Shown piece after piece: positions 33,935 to 42,062 of a stretch of 64,000 nt of DNA (positions are counted from its first letter, which is position 1; the number at the start of each line of letters is the position of its first letter). The DNA lies in the NCBI RefSeq assembly GCF_031458255.1, contig NZ_JAVDYC010000001.1:6395001-6459000 (forward strand). The letters are read 5' to 3'. Source of the DNA: Catenuloplanes niger (lineage in GTDB: Bacteria; Actinomycetota; Actinomycetes; Mycobacteriales; Micromonosporaceae). Under the pieces are notes generated by a model. The model had not been told where the DNA came from. It worked only from the letters and a program-made list of their open reading frames with translations, and ran no database searches. Position numbers and translations under genes: made by a program.

Positions 33935-35467
33935 CTAGAGGCGGAACCCGAGATCCGCGGTGAGGTCGGCGACGTCCATCTGGGCCTTCTGGAGACGGCC
34001 GGAGTGGTCCCAGTTCATCGACTGCCAGCGGGTGAACTGGTCGAGGACCCAGCGGCCGGACTGGCGGCTGCCGTTGCCGGACTTGCCGTTCCCGCCGAAC
34101 GGTAGGTGCGCCTCGGCACCGGAGGTGGAGTTGTTGACGCTGACCATGCCGGCCGAGACGCGGCGGCGGAACGCGAAGACCTCGGCCGGGTCGGTGGTGT
34201 AGATGGCGCTGCTCAGGCCGTAGCCGGGCAGGTTGGCGAGGCGGATCGCGTCGTCGAGCGTGTCGTAGGGCAGCACGCCGACCAGCGGGCCGAACGTCTC
34301 GTGCAGGAAGATCGGGTCGGTCTCGGTGACGCCGGCGACGATGGTCGGGTGGTAGTAGAGGCCGGCCTCGGCCGTGCCGGTGAAGCCCTTGCGCGGCGCG
34401 TCCGCGGTGATCCGGCCGGTCGCGGACGAGCCGGAGACCGTGTGGTGCGGCGCGATCCAGCCGAGGTATTCGTCGAAGCGCGCGGCGAACCGGGCGTCGA
34501 GCAACGGGCCGAGCACGACGTCGCCGGCCGGGTCGCCGACCGGCGCGGCCTCGACCGCGGCGGTGAACCGGCGGAGGAACTCGTCGTGCACGCTCCGGTG
34601 CACGATCACGGTGCCCAGTGAGGTGCAGCGCTGCCCGGCGGTGCCGAAGCCGGCGAAGAGCGCGCCCTCGACGGCCAGGTCCAGGTCCGCGCTCGGCGTG
34701 ACCACCATGGGATTCTTGCCGCCGAGTTCCAGACAGGGCGACTGGAGGTGCTGGCCACACAGCTCGCCGATCCGGCGTCCGACCTCGGTGGACCCGGTGA
34801 AGCCGACCTTGTCGACGAGCCCGGCGTCGAGCGCGCGGGACAGCCCGGCGAACGTGTCGTCACCGTGCGCGAAGACCAGCTGGAGTACGCCGTCCGGCAA
34901 CCCGGCCGCGACGAACAGTTCGTAGAGCGCGTGCGCGGACGCGGCGGCGTACTCGGCCGGTTTCCAGACCACGGTGTTGCCGGTGAGCAGCGCGGGCACC
35001 AGGTACCAGGACGGGACCGCGACCGGGAAGTTCCCCGCGGTGATCACCGCGACCGTGCCGACCGGGTTTCGGAACGTGAACAGCTGCTTGTCCGGCATCT
35101 CGCTCGGCACGGTCTCGCCGTAGAGCCGCCGCCCCTCGCCGAGGAAGAACTCGCAGGTGTCGACGATCTCCCGGACCTCGCCGAGCGCCTCCGCGTACGG
35201 CTTGCCGATCTCCCGGGTGACCAGGCGGGCCAGGGCCTCCGCGTTCGCCTCGACCAGCCGGCCGGCCGCGCCCATCACCCGGCCGCGGACCGGTGCGGGC
35301 ACGTCGGCCCAGGCCGGCTGGCGTTCGTGCGCGGCCGTGCAGGCGGCGACGAACGTGTCCGCGTCGCCGAGCAGCACCTCCGCGACGACGTCGTCGGTGC
35401 GGGCGGGGTTGACGGACGGGTAGACGGTGCCCGCGCGCTCATCGGCCGGACGCGAAGTGATCCTCAT
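33935..35467 (-). CDS. Aldehyde dehydrogenase (ALDH7/semialdehyde type)
   Basis: 510 residues. Motifs: NPVGTVAVITAGNFPVAVPS, WKPAEYAAASAHAL, FTGSTEVGRRIGE, LELGGKNPMVV, catalytic Cys281 in GTAGQRCTSLGTVIVHRSVHDEF, HETFGPLVGVLPYDTLDDAI and PFGGNGKSGNGSR. The GTAGQRCTSL and HxSVHDEF pattern resembles the ALDH7 group (aminoadipate-semialdehyde or succinate-semialdehyde dehydrogenases), but the substrate is not certain. The TAG stop lies in the CTAG duplicated by the adjacent IS element, so the protein is intact while its natural downstream sequence, including any terminator, has been displaced by 1 kb. Confidence 0.9.
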   Translation of the reverse strand: MRITSRPADERAGTVYPSVNPARTDDVVAEVLLGDADTFVAACTAAHERQPAWADVPAPVRGRVMGAAGRLVEANAEALARLVTREIGKPYAEALGEVREIVDTCEFFLGEGRRLYGETVPSEMPDKQLFTFRNPVGTVAVITAGNFPVAVPSWYLVPALLTGNTVVWKPAEYAAASAHALYELFVAAGLPDGVLQLVFAHGDDTFAGLSRALDAGLVDKVGFTGSTEVGRRIGELCGQHLQSPCLELGGKNPMVVTPSADLDLAVEGALFAGFGTAGQRCTSLGTVIVHRSVHDEFLRRFTAAVEAAPVGDPAGDVVLGPLLDARFAARFDEYLGWIAPHHTVSGSSATGRITADAPRKGFTGTAEAGLYYHPTIVAGVTETDPIFLHETFGPLVGVLPYDTLDDAIRLANLPGYGLSSAIYTTDPAEVFAFRRRVSAGMVSVNNSTSGAEAHLPFGGNGKSGNGSRQSGRWVLDQFTRWQSMNWDHSGRLQKAQMDVADLTADLGFRL

Positions 35468-35525
35468 CGACGTACGATCTCACGCCGTGGGCCCGGCCGT
35501 CATCGACGGTGATCGACGGCGGCCG

Positions 35526-36047
35526 TCAGTCGTCGACCACCGATTCCAGCCGGCGGCTGTTGCCGCTGAAGAAGTCGATGGCCGCCTCGATCTCCGCGGG
35601 TGCGGACGCGACCGCGGCCAGGCTGATGAGCAGCTCCGCACCGTACCGGCGACGGTTGGCCCGCATGGTGCGCAGCACCTGGAGGTTGTCGTCCGCGGCG
35701 GCGGCCGGGTCGTGCAGGCGAACCAGCAGGCACGGTACGCGGCCCACCCGGCTCAGCCAGATCCGGTCGATCTGCGTCCACCGGGCGTGCGTGTCGTAGC
35801 TGGCCAGCGCCGCGGTCCGCACGCGCAGGCCGTAGGGGGAGACGGTGGCCGGCGCCAGGATCCTCCCGGCCATGAACGAGCCCACGAAGAGCAGCAGGAC
35901 CAGGCCCGAGGCGGCGAGCGCGACCAGCGGCGCGGCGGCCCGCCCGGTGACGGCCACCGTGGCGAGCGGCGCGAGCAGTACGGCGGTCAGCACACCGAAC
36001 GCCAGTCGGTCATGCCGTCCGCGCAGCACCAGAACCCCGTCGGACAC
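35526..36047 (-). CDS. Membrane protein with the RIW module, one copy
   Basis: 173 residues. Two TM helices (about 17-35 and 40-62) precede a cytosolic module: LRVRTAALASYDTHARWTQI then DRIWLSRVGRVPCLLVRLHDPAAAADDN, then RRRYGAELLISL and FFSGNSRRLE at the end. The same module occurs in the next two upstream genes. I do not recognise it from known families; the layout (TM hairpin then a small beta-rich domain with conserved Arg/Trp) is reminiscent of bacterial PH-like domains. Last gene of a five-gene minus-strand operon. Confidence 0.7.
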   Translation of the reverse strand: MSDGVLVLRGRHDRLAFGVLTAVLLAPLATVAVTGRAAAPLVALAASGLVLLLFVGSFMAGRILAPATVSPYGLRVRTAALASYDTHARWTQIDRIWLSRVGRVPCLLVRLHDPAAAADDNLQVLRTMRANRRRYGAELLISLAAVASAPAEIEAAIDFFSGNSRRLESVVDD

Positions 36048-36057
36048 GAAGTGGATC

Positions 36058-36789
36058 TTACGACGCGGCCCGCCGCCGGTCGCCCAGGACGAGACGCAGG
36101 ATCAGCGCCGCCCCGAGCGCCAGCAGCCCGGCGGCGACGGCTTCCGGCCACCGGCCCTCCACGAGCCCCCACGCGGTGCCGGTCAGGCCGGGCAGCAGCA
36201 TCGTGATGATCACCGTGCCGGCCGCGGTCGTCCGGAACGGGTCGCGGGGTCGCGGCGCCACGCCCGGGCCGGCACCCGGCACGTCCTCCAGCCGGTGCAG
36301 GCCGCCGCTGAGCCGGGGGATCGCCTCGGCGAGCGCGCCGGCGCCGGGGTGCAGGGCCCGCAGCGGAAGCACCACGTGGGCTCCGTACCGATCGTGGTTG
36401 CTCCGCATGTGCCGCAGCAGCATCCGTCGGTGCCCGGCGACCCGCTCGGGGTCCTTCAGCCGGATCTTCAGGAGCCGCGCCGGATGCGCCGGCTGGTACC
36501 AGATCCGGTCGATCTGGTCCCACCGGACCTCGACGTCGAGCCGGAACGGGTTCGCGGCGCGACTCCGCAGCCCCTCCGCGCCGAACCGGGCCGCCGTCAG
36601 GTTCGGGAGCAGCACGGCGAGGAAGCAGGCCCACGCGGCCAGGAGGAGCGCGACGAAGGAGAAGCCGTCGTCGGGCGAGCCGGCGTCCAGGCCGGCGGCG
36701 GACCGAAGTCCGACCGGCAGCAGCAGGACGCTGACCAGCAGCACGTTGACGAACAGGAAGGGTGCGCGAAGGGTCAGGTCACGCGACAT
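36058..36789 (-). CDS. Membrane protein with the RIW module and C-terminal TM pair
   Basis: 243 residues. TM helices are near 9-29 and 42-62, then the module VRWDQIDRIWYQPAHPARLL, KIRLKDPERVAGHRRM, RYGAHVVLPLRAL and RLSGGLHRLED, then two further TM helices near the C-terminus. It overlaps the upstream gene by 11 bp (36779-36789) and precedes the next by 10 bp, so it is co-translated with its two relatives. Function unknown; three similar proteins side by side suggest they form one membrane complex or arose by local duplication. Confidence 0.7.
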   Translation of the reverse strand: MSRDLTLRAPFLFVNVLLVSVLLLPVGLRSAAGLDAGSPDDGFSFVALLLAAWACFLAVLLPNLTAARFGAEGLRSRAANPFRLDVEVRWDQIDRIWYQPAHPARLLKIRLKDPERVAGHRRMLLRHMRSNHDRYGAHVVLPLRALHPGAGALAEAIPRLSGGLHRLEDVPGAGPGVAPRPRDPFRTTAAGTVIITMLLPGLTGTAWGLVEGRWPEAVAAGLLALGAALILRLVLGDRRRAAS

Positions 36790-37801
36790 GTTCCAGCTCC
36801 CGGGTGCCGCCGCTGCGGTGGGCGACGGCGGTGGCGAGGTAGGCCTCGTCCATGTTCGATCCGGCGGTCCGGATGATCACGTCGGCGCCGGTGCGGGCGC
36901 GGTTGCGGCGCATGCGGGCGCGCAGCCGCTCGTTGCCGCCCGCGATCGCGTCCGGGTTGTCGAGCAGCACCAGCACGGCCGGGCTCCGGCCGTGGCGGCT
37001 GTGCCAGATGCGGGCGACGCGCGGCCACGGGACCGTCAGGTCGTACGCGAGCGGGTGTGCCACGCGTAACCGCAGGCCGCTCGGCGCGATGATGTTCGGC
37101 GCGGCCAGCGGTCCGGCGACCCGCAGGCCGAGCAGCACCGCGGGGACCGCGATCAGCACGGCGACGGCCAGCGCGACCGGGGAGGCGTCACCGGCGTAGA
37201 CGAACGTCCACGGGACCAGCGTCGGCATGCCGATCAGGAGCAGGAAGAGGAACGCCCGGTTGTCGCCGATCACCACGTCGTAGCTGCCGGGCACCGGGTC
37301 GACGTACGCGCGTTCCAGCCGCAGCCGCCCGCCGCTGAACCGGGTGACCGCGTCGGCGACCAGCGGCCGGTTCCGGGTCTCCGCCGGCAACGGCAGGAGC
37401 AGGTCCGCGCCGCGACGGCTCCGGGAGCGGTGCATGCGCCTCCGGAACGCGAGGTCGCTCCCGGCGACGGCGTCCGGGTCACGCAGCCGGACGCCGATCG
37501 ACGGCCCGTTCGTCCAGATCCGCCCGACCGCGTCCCAGGGAATCGTCGGGTGGTATCGATATCCGGCCGGGTGGGCGGCGACCACGAGGCCGCGCGGGGA
37601 GAACCGGGGCGGCGTGCGCGACTGGCCGATCATGACGACGGCCGGGAAGAGCCCCATCGCGAGGCAGAGCACGCGGAGCGCCGGGCTGAAGACGTCGTTG
37701 TCGCCCATGAAGCCGGTGAACTGGGGCAGACCCAGGATCAACAGGTAGAAGGGCAGATGACCTGCGACGGGGGTACGGAGGACGAGCTCGTCGGCGCGCA
37801 C
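36779..37801 (-). CDS. Membrane protein with two RIW modules
   Basis: About 340 residues. The start is uncertain: I give the GTG at 37801 (VRADELVLRTPV); a TTG at 37828 would overlap the upstream stop as TTGA. Two repeats of [TM pair + module] are visible: YHPTIPWDAVGRIWTNGPSI with RFSGGRLRLERAYV, and LAYDLTVPWPRVARIWHSRH with RTGADVIIRTA and HRSGGTRELEHVA. The internal duplication matches the single module in each of the two following genes. No catalytic motif is visible. Confidence 0.65.
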   Translation of the reverse strand: MRADELVLRTPVAGHLPFYLLILGLPQFTGFMGDNDVFSPALRVLCLAMGLFPAVVMIGQSRTPPRFSPRGLVVAAHPAGYRYHPTIPWDAVGRIWTNGPSIGVRLRDPDAVAGSDLAFRRRMHRSRSRRGADLLLPLPAETRNRPLVADAVTRFSGGRLRLERAYVDPVPGSYDVVIGDNRAFLFLLLIGMPTLVPWTFVYAGDASPVALAVAVLIAVPAVLLGLRVAGPLAAPNIIAPSGLRLRVAHPLAYDLTVPWPRVARIWHSRHGRSPAVLVLLDNPDAIAGGNERLRARMRRNRARTGADVIIRTAGSNMDEAYLATAVAHRSGGTRELEHVA

Positions 37802-37824
37802 GACGGTGATCGTAGTGGCGGTCG

Positions 37825-38226
37825 TCAACCGTCCGAACAGGACCAACCGGACCAGGTGTCGATCGTGAGGACGAGCATCGGGCCCGCTGGGGGCGTTTCG
37901 GCGTACTGCGGGTATTTGGCCGTGAGCGCGTCGAGCGCGGCCGGCGGGGCGGTGTCCAGCACGGTGACCGTGCCGTCCAGGCGGACCCACCACAGGTGGG
38001 TCCAGTCGTCGTCGTACTCGTCGATCAGCAGGGAGGCGACGCCGGTCGCCCGGGCGTTGGCCAGGCGGCGCAGGCGTACCGTCCGCTTGGGTTTGTGGTC
38101 GACCGCGCTGACGACCTGGTCGCCGACCAGGGCGAAGCAGATCGGCACCAGGTGCGGCCGGCCGTCCGCGCCGACCGTGGCCAGCCGGCCGACGCGCGCG
38201 TCCGCCACCCGGGCGCGGAGGTCCAT
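37825..38226 (-). CDS. F420-dependent oxidoreductase of the PPOX class (Rv0121/TIGR03668 type)
   Basis: 133 residues. The split-beta-barrel flavin/F420 fold begins ARVGRLATVGADGRPHLVPICFAL and continues VVSAVDHKPKRTVRLRRLANARATGVASLLIDEYDDDWTHLWWVRLDGTV, ending KYPQYAETPPAGPMLVLTIDTWSGW. The KPKRTVRLRRLANAR segment is the phosphate-binding strand of this group. The substrate is unknown. It lies 3 bp downstream of the gene at 38230 and just upstream of the RIW-module membrane proteins, so all five appear to be one operon. Confidence 0.9.
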   Translation of the reverse strand: MDLRARVADARVGRLATVGADGRPHLVPICFALVGDQVVSAVDHKPKRTVRLRRLANARATGVASLLIDEYDDDWTHLWWVRLDGTVTVLDTAPPAALDALTAKYPQYAETPPAGPMLVLTIDTWSGWSCSDG

Positions 38227-38229
38227 CGC

Positions 38230-38763
38230 CTACCAGCCGGTGAAGCCCGCGGCCGCGAGCGTGCGGGTCAGTTCCGGCAGGTGCAGCGCGCTGATCAGGT
38301 GCATCGCCTCCGGGTGGCGCAGTTCCGCGGCCGCGGCGAGGTCGCGGGCGTCCGGCGCGGTCAGCCGGTCGACGTCCTCCGGGACCGGTGCGATCGCGGT
38401 CGCGGCGACGGCCAGGTCCGCGTCGGTGAGCAGCGCGGCGGCCCAGCTGGCCAGCACCTCGTCGACCTGTGCCCGCCACGGCTCGCCGGGTGTGGGGTGC
38501 ACGTCGGAGCCGGTCAGCCAGTCCAGCCGGCCCGCGCCGCCGGTGCCGGTGATCAGCAGCAGGCCGGCCTCCAGGTCGGTCGGGTAGCGCAGCCGGGCCG
38601 CGATCGCGACCGCGGCGCGGACCTGCTCCTCGGCCAGCCGGAAGGACAGGAAACCGGGCCGCGGCGGGTACGCCGAGAGCAGCCAGCGAGTCGTCGCGTG
38701 GATCACCGGGGACAGGTCGGTGAAGGGTGCCGACCCGGTTGACTCGATCGGCTCGGTGGTCAT
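38230..38763 (-). CDS. Conserved hypothetical protein
   Basis: 177 residues, first gene of the operon that includes the F420-type enzyme. No known domain is recognised. The sequence is helical and Ala-rich, with LRYPTDLEAGLLLITGTGGAGRLDWL in the middle and a C-terminal DARDLAAAAELRHPEAMHLISALHLPELTRTLAAAGFTGW. GTGGAG is a glycine-rich stretch but not a proper P-loop. It is divergent from fadD across 246 bp. Its 3-bp spacing to the F420 enzyme suggests a functional link. Confidence 0.65.
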   Translation of the reverse strand: MTTEPIESTGSAPFTDLSPVIHATTRWLLSAYPPRPGFLSFRLAEEQVRAAVAIAARLRYPTDLEAGLLLITGTGGAGRLDWLTGSDVHPTPGEPWRAQVDEVLASWAAALLTDADLAVAATAIAPVPEDVDRLTAPDARDLAAAAELRHPEAMHLISALHLPELTRTLAAAGFTGW

Positions 38764-38968
38764 GAGAACCTCGCAAAGGCGTGCTGCGCTTGGAGACTCG
38801 CCGTGCGACGGTGCGAGCGAGCAGGCCTCATGGTAGGTGAGCAGGGCCCGTCCGCCAGCCCCGTGCTCGGGTGAACCCGAAAAAATTACCCGTTCGCGGG
38901 GTGATCAATCGGACTTGTGGCCATCGATGCACCCATGAGCGACGCTCGGTTTCCGATCATCCGGCTGG

Positions 38969-39000
38969 TAACCTACGGAAACGTAGGTTACGGAACCGTA
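38969..39000. promoter_or_regulatory. Operator-like palindromes upstream of fadD
   Basis: TAACCTACG-GAAA-CGTAGGTTA (38969-38990) is a perfect 9-bp inverted repeat, overlapping a second palindrome TACGG-AA-CCGTA (38989-39000). They lie 9 bp before the GTG start and end at the ribosome site GTAGGAG. A/T-containing palindromes of the form CCTACG-N4-CGTAGG are typical of TetR-type operators in actinobacteria. No TetR gene is adjacent. An RNA hairpin with a GAAA tetraloop is an alternative reading. Confidence 0.72.
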
Positions 39001-39009
39001 GGAGTGCGT

Positions 39010-40701
39010 GTGGCAGACGATCGGCCCTGGCTGGCGGCCTACCCCGAGGGAGTTCCGGCGGACATCACCGTCCCCGAGAAGCCGCTGACCGCGAACCTGG
39101 ATGCCGCCGTCGCCCGCTTCCCGGACCGGGTCGCGCTCGACTTCCTCGGCGCCGCCACCACGTACCGGCAGCTCGGTGACCAGGTCGCGCGCGCGGCCGG
39201 TGCGCTGCACGAGCTGGGCGTCCGCGCCGGTGACCGGGTCGCGCTGGTGCTGCCGAACTGTCCGCAGCACGTGGTCGCGTTCTACGCGGTGCTCCGGCTC
39301 GGCGCGATCGTGGTCGAGCACAACCCGCTCTACACCAAGGACGAGCTCGCGCACCAGCTCGCCGACCACGGCGCCCGCGTCGCGATCGTCTGGCAGAAGG
39401 TCGCGTCGCTGGTCGACGCGACCCGGGACCGGACCGGCGTCGAGACGATCGTCGCGGTCGACCTGCCCGCCGCGCTCCCGCTGGTCAAGCGGCTCGCGCT
39501 GCGCCTGCCGGTCCCGGCGGCCCGGAAGACCCGCGCGGACATGACCGGCCCGGCCCCGGCGTCCGCGCTGGACTGGGAGAAGCTGATCGCCCGCGCCGCG
39601 CCGGTCGCGGACGGCGTGCCCGGACCGTCCGTGGACGACACCGCGATGCTGCAGTACACCGGCGGCACCACCGGCACGCCCAAGGGCGCGATCCTGTCGC
39701 ACCGCAACCTCGCCGCGAACGCTGAGCAGAACCGGTTCTGGCCGCCCGGCCTGCGGGACGGCGGCGAGACGTTCTACGCGGTGCTGCCGATGTTCCACGT
39801 GTACGGCGTGACGCTCTGCCTGACCACGGCCATCACGATCGGGGCGACGCTGGTGCTGCTGCCCCGGTTCGACCCCGGCATGGTGCTGGACGCGGCCAAG
39901 CGCCGCCCGCCCACGTTCTTCCCGGGCGTACCGCCGATGTACGACCGGCTCGGCGCCGAGATGCGCAAGCGCGGTGTCGACCTCTCCTCGGCCCGCTACG
40001 CGATCTCCGGTGCCATGGCGCTGCCGCCGGACACGGTCGACCGGTGGGAGAAGCTGACCGGCGGTCTGCTGATCGAGGGCTACGGCATGACCGAGACCTC
40101 GCCCATCACGATCGGCAACCCGATGTCGAAGAACCGGCGCGCGGGCTCGATCGGCGTGCCGTTCCCCTCCACCCGGGTCCGCCTCACCGACCCCGAGGAC
40201 CCGTCCGTGGAGGTGCCCCGCGGCGAGCCCGGCGAGCTGCTCATCCAGGGCCCGCAGGTGTTCTCCGGTTACTGGAACCTGCCGGAGGAGACCGCCCGGG
40301 TGCTGCTGCCCGGCGGCTGGATCCGCACCGGTGACGTGGCCGTGATGAGCGAGGACGGCTACCTCACGATCGTCGACCGGATCAAGGAACTGATCATCAC
40401 CGGCGGCTTCAACGTGTACCCCTCCGAGGTGGAGGAGGTGCTGCGCGGGCACGCCGACGTGGCGGACGCGGCCGTGGTCGGCATGCCGGGCAAGGACGGC
40501 GGCGAGCAGGTCGTCGCCGTGGTGGTGCCGGTCGAGGGCACCCAGCCGGACCCGGAGACGCTGCGCGCCTGGACGCGTGAGCGGCTGGCCGGCTACAAGG
40601 CGCCGCGCCGCATCGTGATCGTCCCCGAGCTGCCGCGCAGCATGATCGGCAAGGTGCTCCGCCGGCAGGTCCGCGAGAACCTCCTCGCCGACGGTTCCTG
40701 A
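39010..40701 (+). CDS. fadD: Long-chain fatty-acid-CoA ligase
   Basis: 563 residues from the GTG at 39010, chosen because GTAGGAG lies 5 nt upstream; earlier in-frame starts would place the palindrome inside the gene. Adenylation motifs: MLQYTGGTTGTPKGAILSH, VLPMFHVYGVTLCL, YAISGAMALPPDTVDRWEKL, GYGMTETSPI, WIRTGDVAVMSEDGYLTIVDRIKELIITGGFNVYPSEVEEVL and the catalytic Lys in RSMIGKVLRRQVRE. It forms acyl-CoA for beta-oxidation or lipid synthesis. It stands alone between a palindromic operator and a strong terminator hairpin, so it is a single-gene unit. Confidence 0.93.
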   Translation: MADDRPWLAAYPEGVPADITVPEKPLTANLDAAVARFPDRVALDFLGAATTYRQLGDQVARAAGALHELGVRAGDRVALVLPNCPQHVVAFYAVLRLGAIVVEHNPLYTKDELAHQLADHGARVAIVWQKVASLVDATRDRTGVETIVAVDLPAALPLVKRLALRLPVPAARKTRADMTGPAPASALDWEKLIARAAPVADGVPGPSVDDTAMLQYTGGTTGTPKGAILSHRNLAANAEQNRFWPPGLRDGGETFYAVLPMFHVYGVTLCLTTAITIGATLVLLPRFDPGMVLDAAKRRPPTFFPGVPPMYDRLGAEMRKRGVDLSSARYAISGAMALPPDTVDRWEKLTGGLLIEGYGMTETSPITIGNPMSKNRRAGSIGVPFPSTRVRLTDPEDPSVEVPRGEPGELLIQGPQVFSGYWNLPEETARVLLPGGWIRTGDVAVMSEDGYLTIVDRIKELIITGGFNVYPSEVEEVLRGHADVADAAVVGMPGKDGGEQVVAVVVPVEGTQPDPETLRAWTRERLAGYKAPRRIVIVPELPRSMIGKVLRRQVRENLLADGS

Positions 40702-40710
40702 CCCCACCGC

Positions 40711-40738
40711 AGCCGCGCCCGGCGGGCCGGGCGCGGCT
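40711..40738 (+). terminator. Terminator of fadD
   Basis: Perfect 12-bp arms AGCCGCGCCCGG (40711-40722) and CCGGGCGCGGCT (40727-40738) with a 4-nt loop, starting 10 bp after the fadD stop codon. Confidence 0.87.
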
Positions 40739-40852
40739 GGCCGGGCCGTTCCGGCGACGTGGCCGGCACCCGGCTGATGGCGGCCGGGCGTGCTCGCGGC
40801 GTGCGGTCGCCCGGTGGGTTTTCCGGCCCGGCCGCCGGGTAGTTCCGTTGCC

Positions 40853-42025
40853 ATGAGCGTTTCCGGAACCGCGGTCGGCGCGCCCCGCACCGAGAGCGGC
40901 AGGACGGAACGGCGACGGCCGCCCCGGGCCACCGCGAGGGACACGGTCCGCGTGCTCACCCGGGTGCTCGCGCCCGGCGTCGCCCGCGGCGTGGTCGTGC
41001 CGCGCCCGTGGACCGGCCGGCTCGGCCTGGACCGGTTCGCGGACGCCGAGATCAACCGCCTGCGCGACCGGTACGGGCTCGGCCCGCTGCGCCTCGCCGT
41101 GCCGGGCCGCTCGGTCGCGCTGATCCTGGACGAGGGCCATGCCCGCCGCGTGCTCTCCGGGGAATTCCCACCGGTGGGACGGGAACGCCGCAGCGCGCTG
41201 GCGCACTACACATTCGGGAGCGCGCCGGCGCATCAGACGGCAGGGAGCCCGGACGCGGAGGTCGAGCCGCCGGGTGACGTGGAACGGATCGTCCGCGAGG
41301 AGATCCGGCCGCTGGCCGCGGACGGCACGATCGGCTGGGACGAGGTGCGGCCCGCGCTGCGCCGCGCGGTCCGCCGGATCGTGCTCGGCGACACCGCCCG
41401 CGACGACGAGCTGCTCACCGGCCTGCTCGACCGGCTGCGCACGGATGCGAACTGGGGCTACCTGCGCCGCCGCCGCGACCCGGTGCGCTGGCGCTTCCTG
41501 GCCCGGATCCGCGCCCACCTGCGCCGCGCCGGCCGGGCCGAGGGCACCGGGACGGTGCCGGAGTCGCTGGTCGAGCGCGCGCCGCTGCTGCTCGCCGAGC
41601 TGGAGGACGCGGGCGCGGTGGCGTACCGGGCGCTCGGTCTGCTGGCCGCGCACCCGGGCGCGCCGGCCGAGGCGCGCGCGGACGTCACGTACCTCCAGGC
41701 CGCTGTGCGGGAGGCCCGCCGGCTGTGGCCGGACGAACCCGCGGTGCTGCGCGACACCCGCCGCAAGACGCGCTGGGACGGCGCCGAACTGCCGGCCGGG
41801 ACCACGCTCGTCGTTCCCACGGTCTGGCTGCACCGGCCGGCCCGCTTCGCGCCCGTCGCCTCCACGCTCCCGCCCGACCCGGCGCTCCGGACCGCGACCG
41901 CGATGATCAAGAGCCTGATCGACGGGTACGACGTGCGCCCGGCCGGGCCCGGCGGCCTGATCCCGATGCCACGCACGCTCCACCCGTCCGAGCTGCGGTT
42001 CTCGTTCCGCCGCGCGCGGGAGTGA
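40853..42025 (+). CDS. Cytochrome P450-like protein lacking the heme cysteine
   Basis: 390 residues. The C-terminal half keeps the P450 K-helix motif ExxR in VREARRLWPDEPAVLRDTR, followed by KTRWDGAELPAGTTLVVPTVWLHR as in normal P450s. The heme-binding loop FxxGxxxCxG is absent: the chain goes RFAPVASTLPPDPALRTATAMIKSLIDGYDVRP and contains no Cys there. The I-helix AGxxTT motif is also missing (LELEDAGAVAYRAL-like). It may be a non-heme relative with a structural or binding role, or a decayed enzyme kept in frame. The N-terminal 40 residues are basic. The PAP2 gene follows after 37 bp. Confidence 0.75.
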   Translation: MSVSGTAVGAPRTESGRTERRRPPRATARDTVRVLTRVLAPGVARGVVVPRPWTGRLGLDRFADAEINRLRDRYGLGPLRLAVPGRSVALILDEGHARRVLSGEFPPVGRERRSALAHYTFGSAPAHQTAGSPDAEVEPPGDVERIVREEIRPLAADGTIGWDEVRPALRRAVRRIVLGDTARDDELLTGLLDRLRTDANWGYLRRRRDPVRWRFLARIRAHLRRAGRAEGTGTVPESLVERAPLLLAELEDAGAVAYRALGLLAAHPGAPAEARADVTYLQAAVREARRLWPDEPAVLRDTRRKTRWDGAELPAGTTLVVPTVWLHRPARFAPVASTLPPDPALRTATAMIKSLIDGYDVRPAGPGGLIPMPRTLHPSELRFSFRRARE

Positions 42026-42062
42026 GGGCTGGTTCACAGGTTCGCGGATTAGTGTCCTCCGG

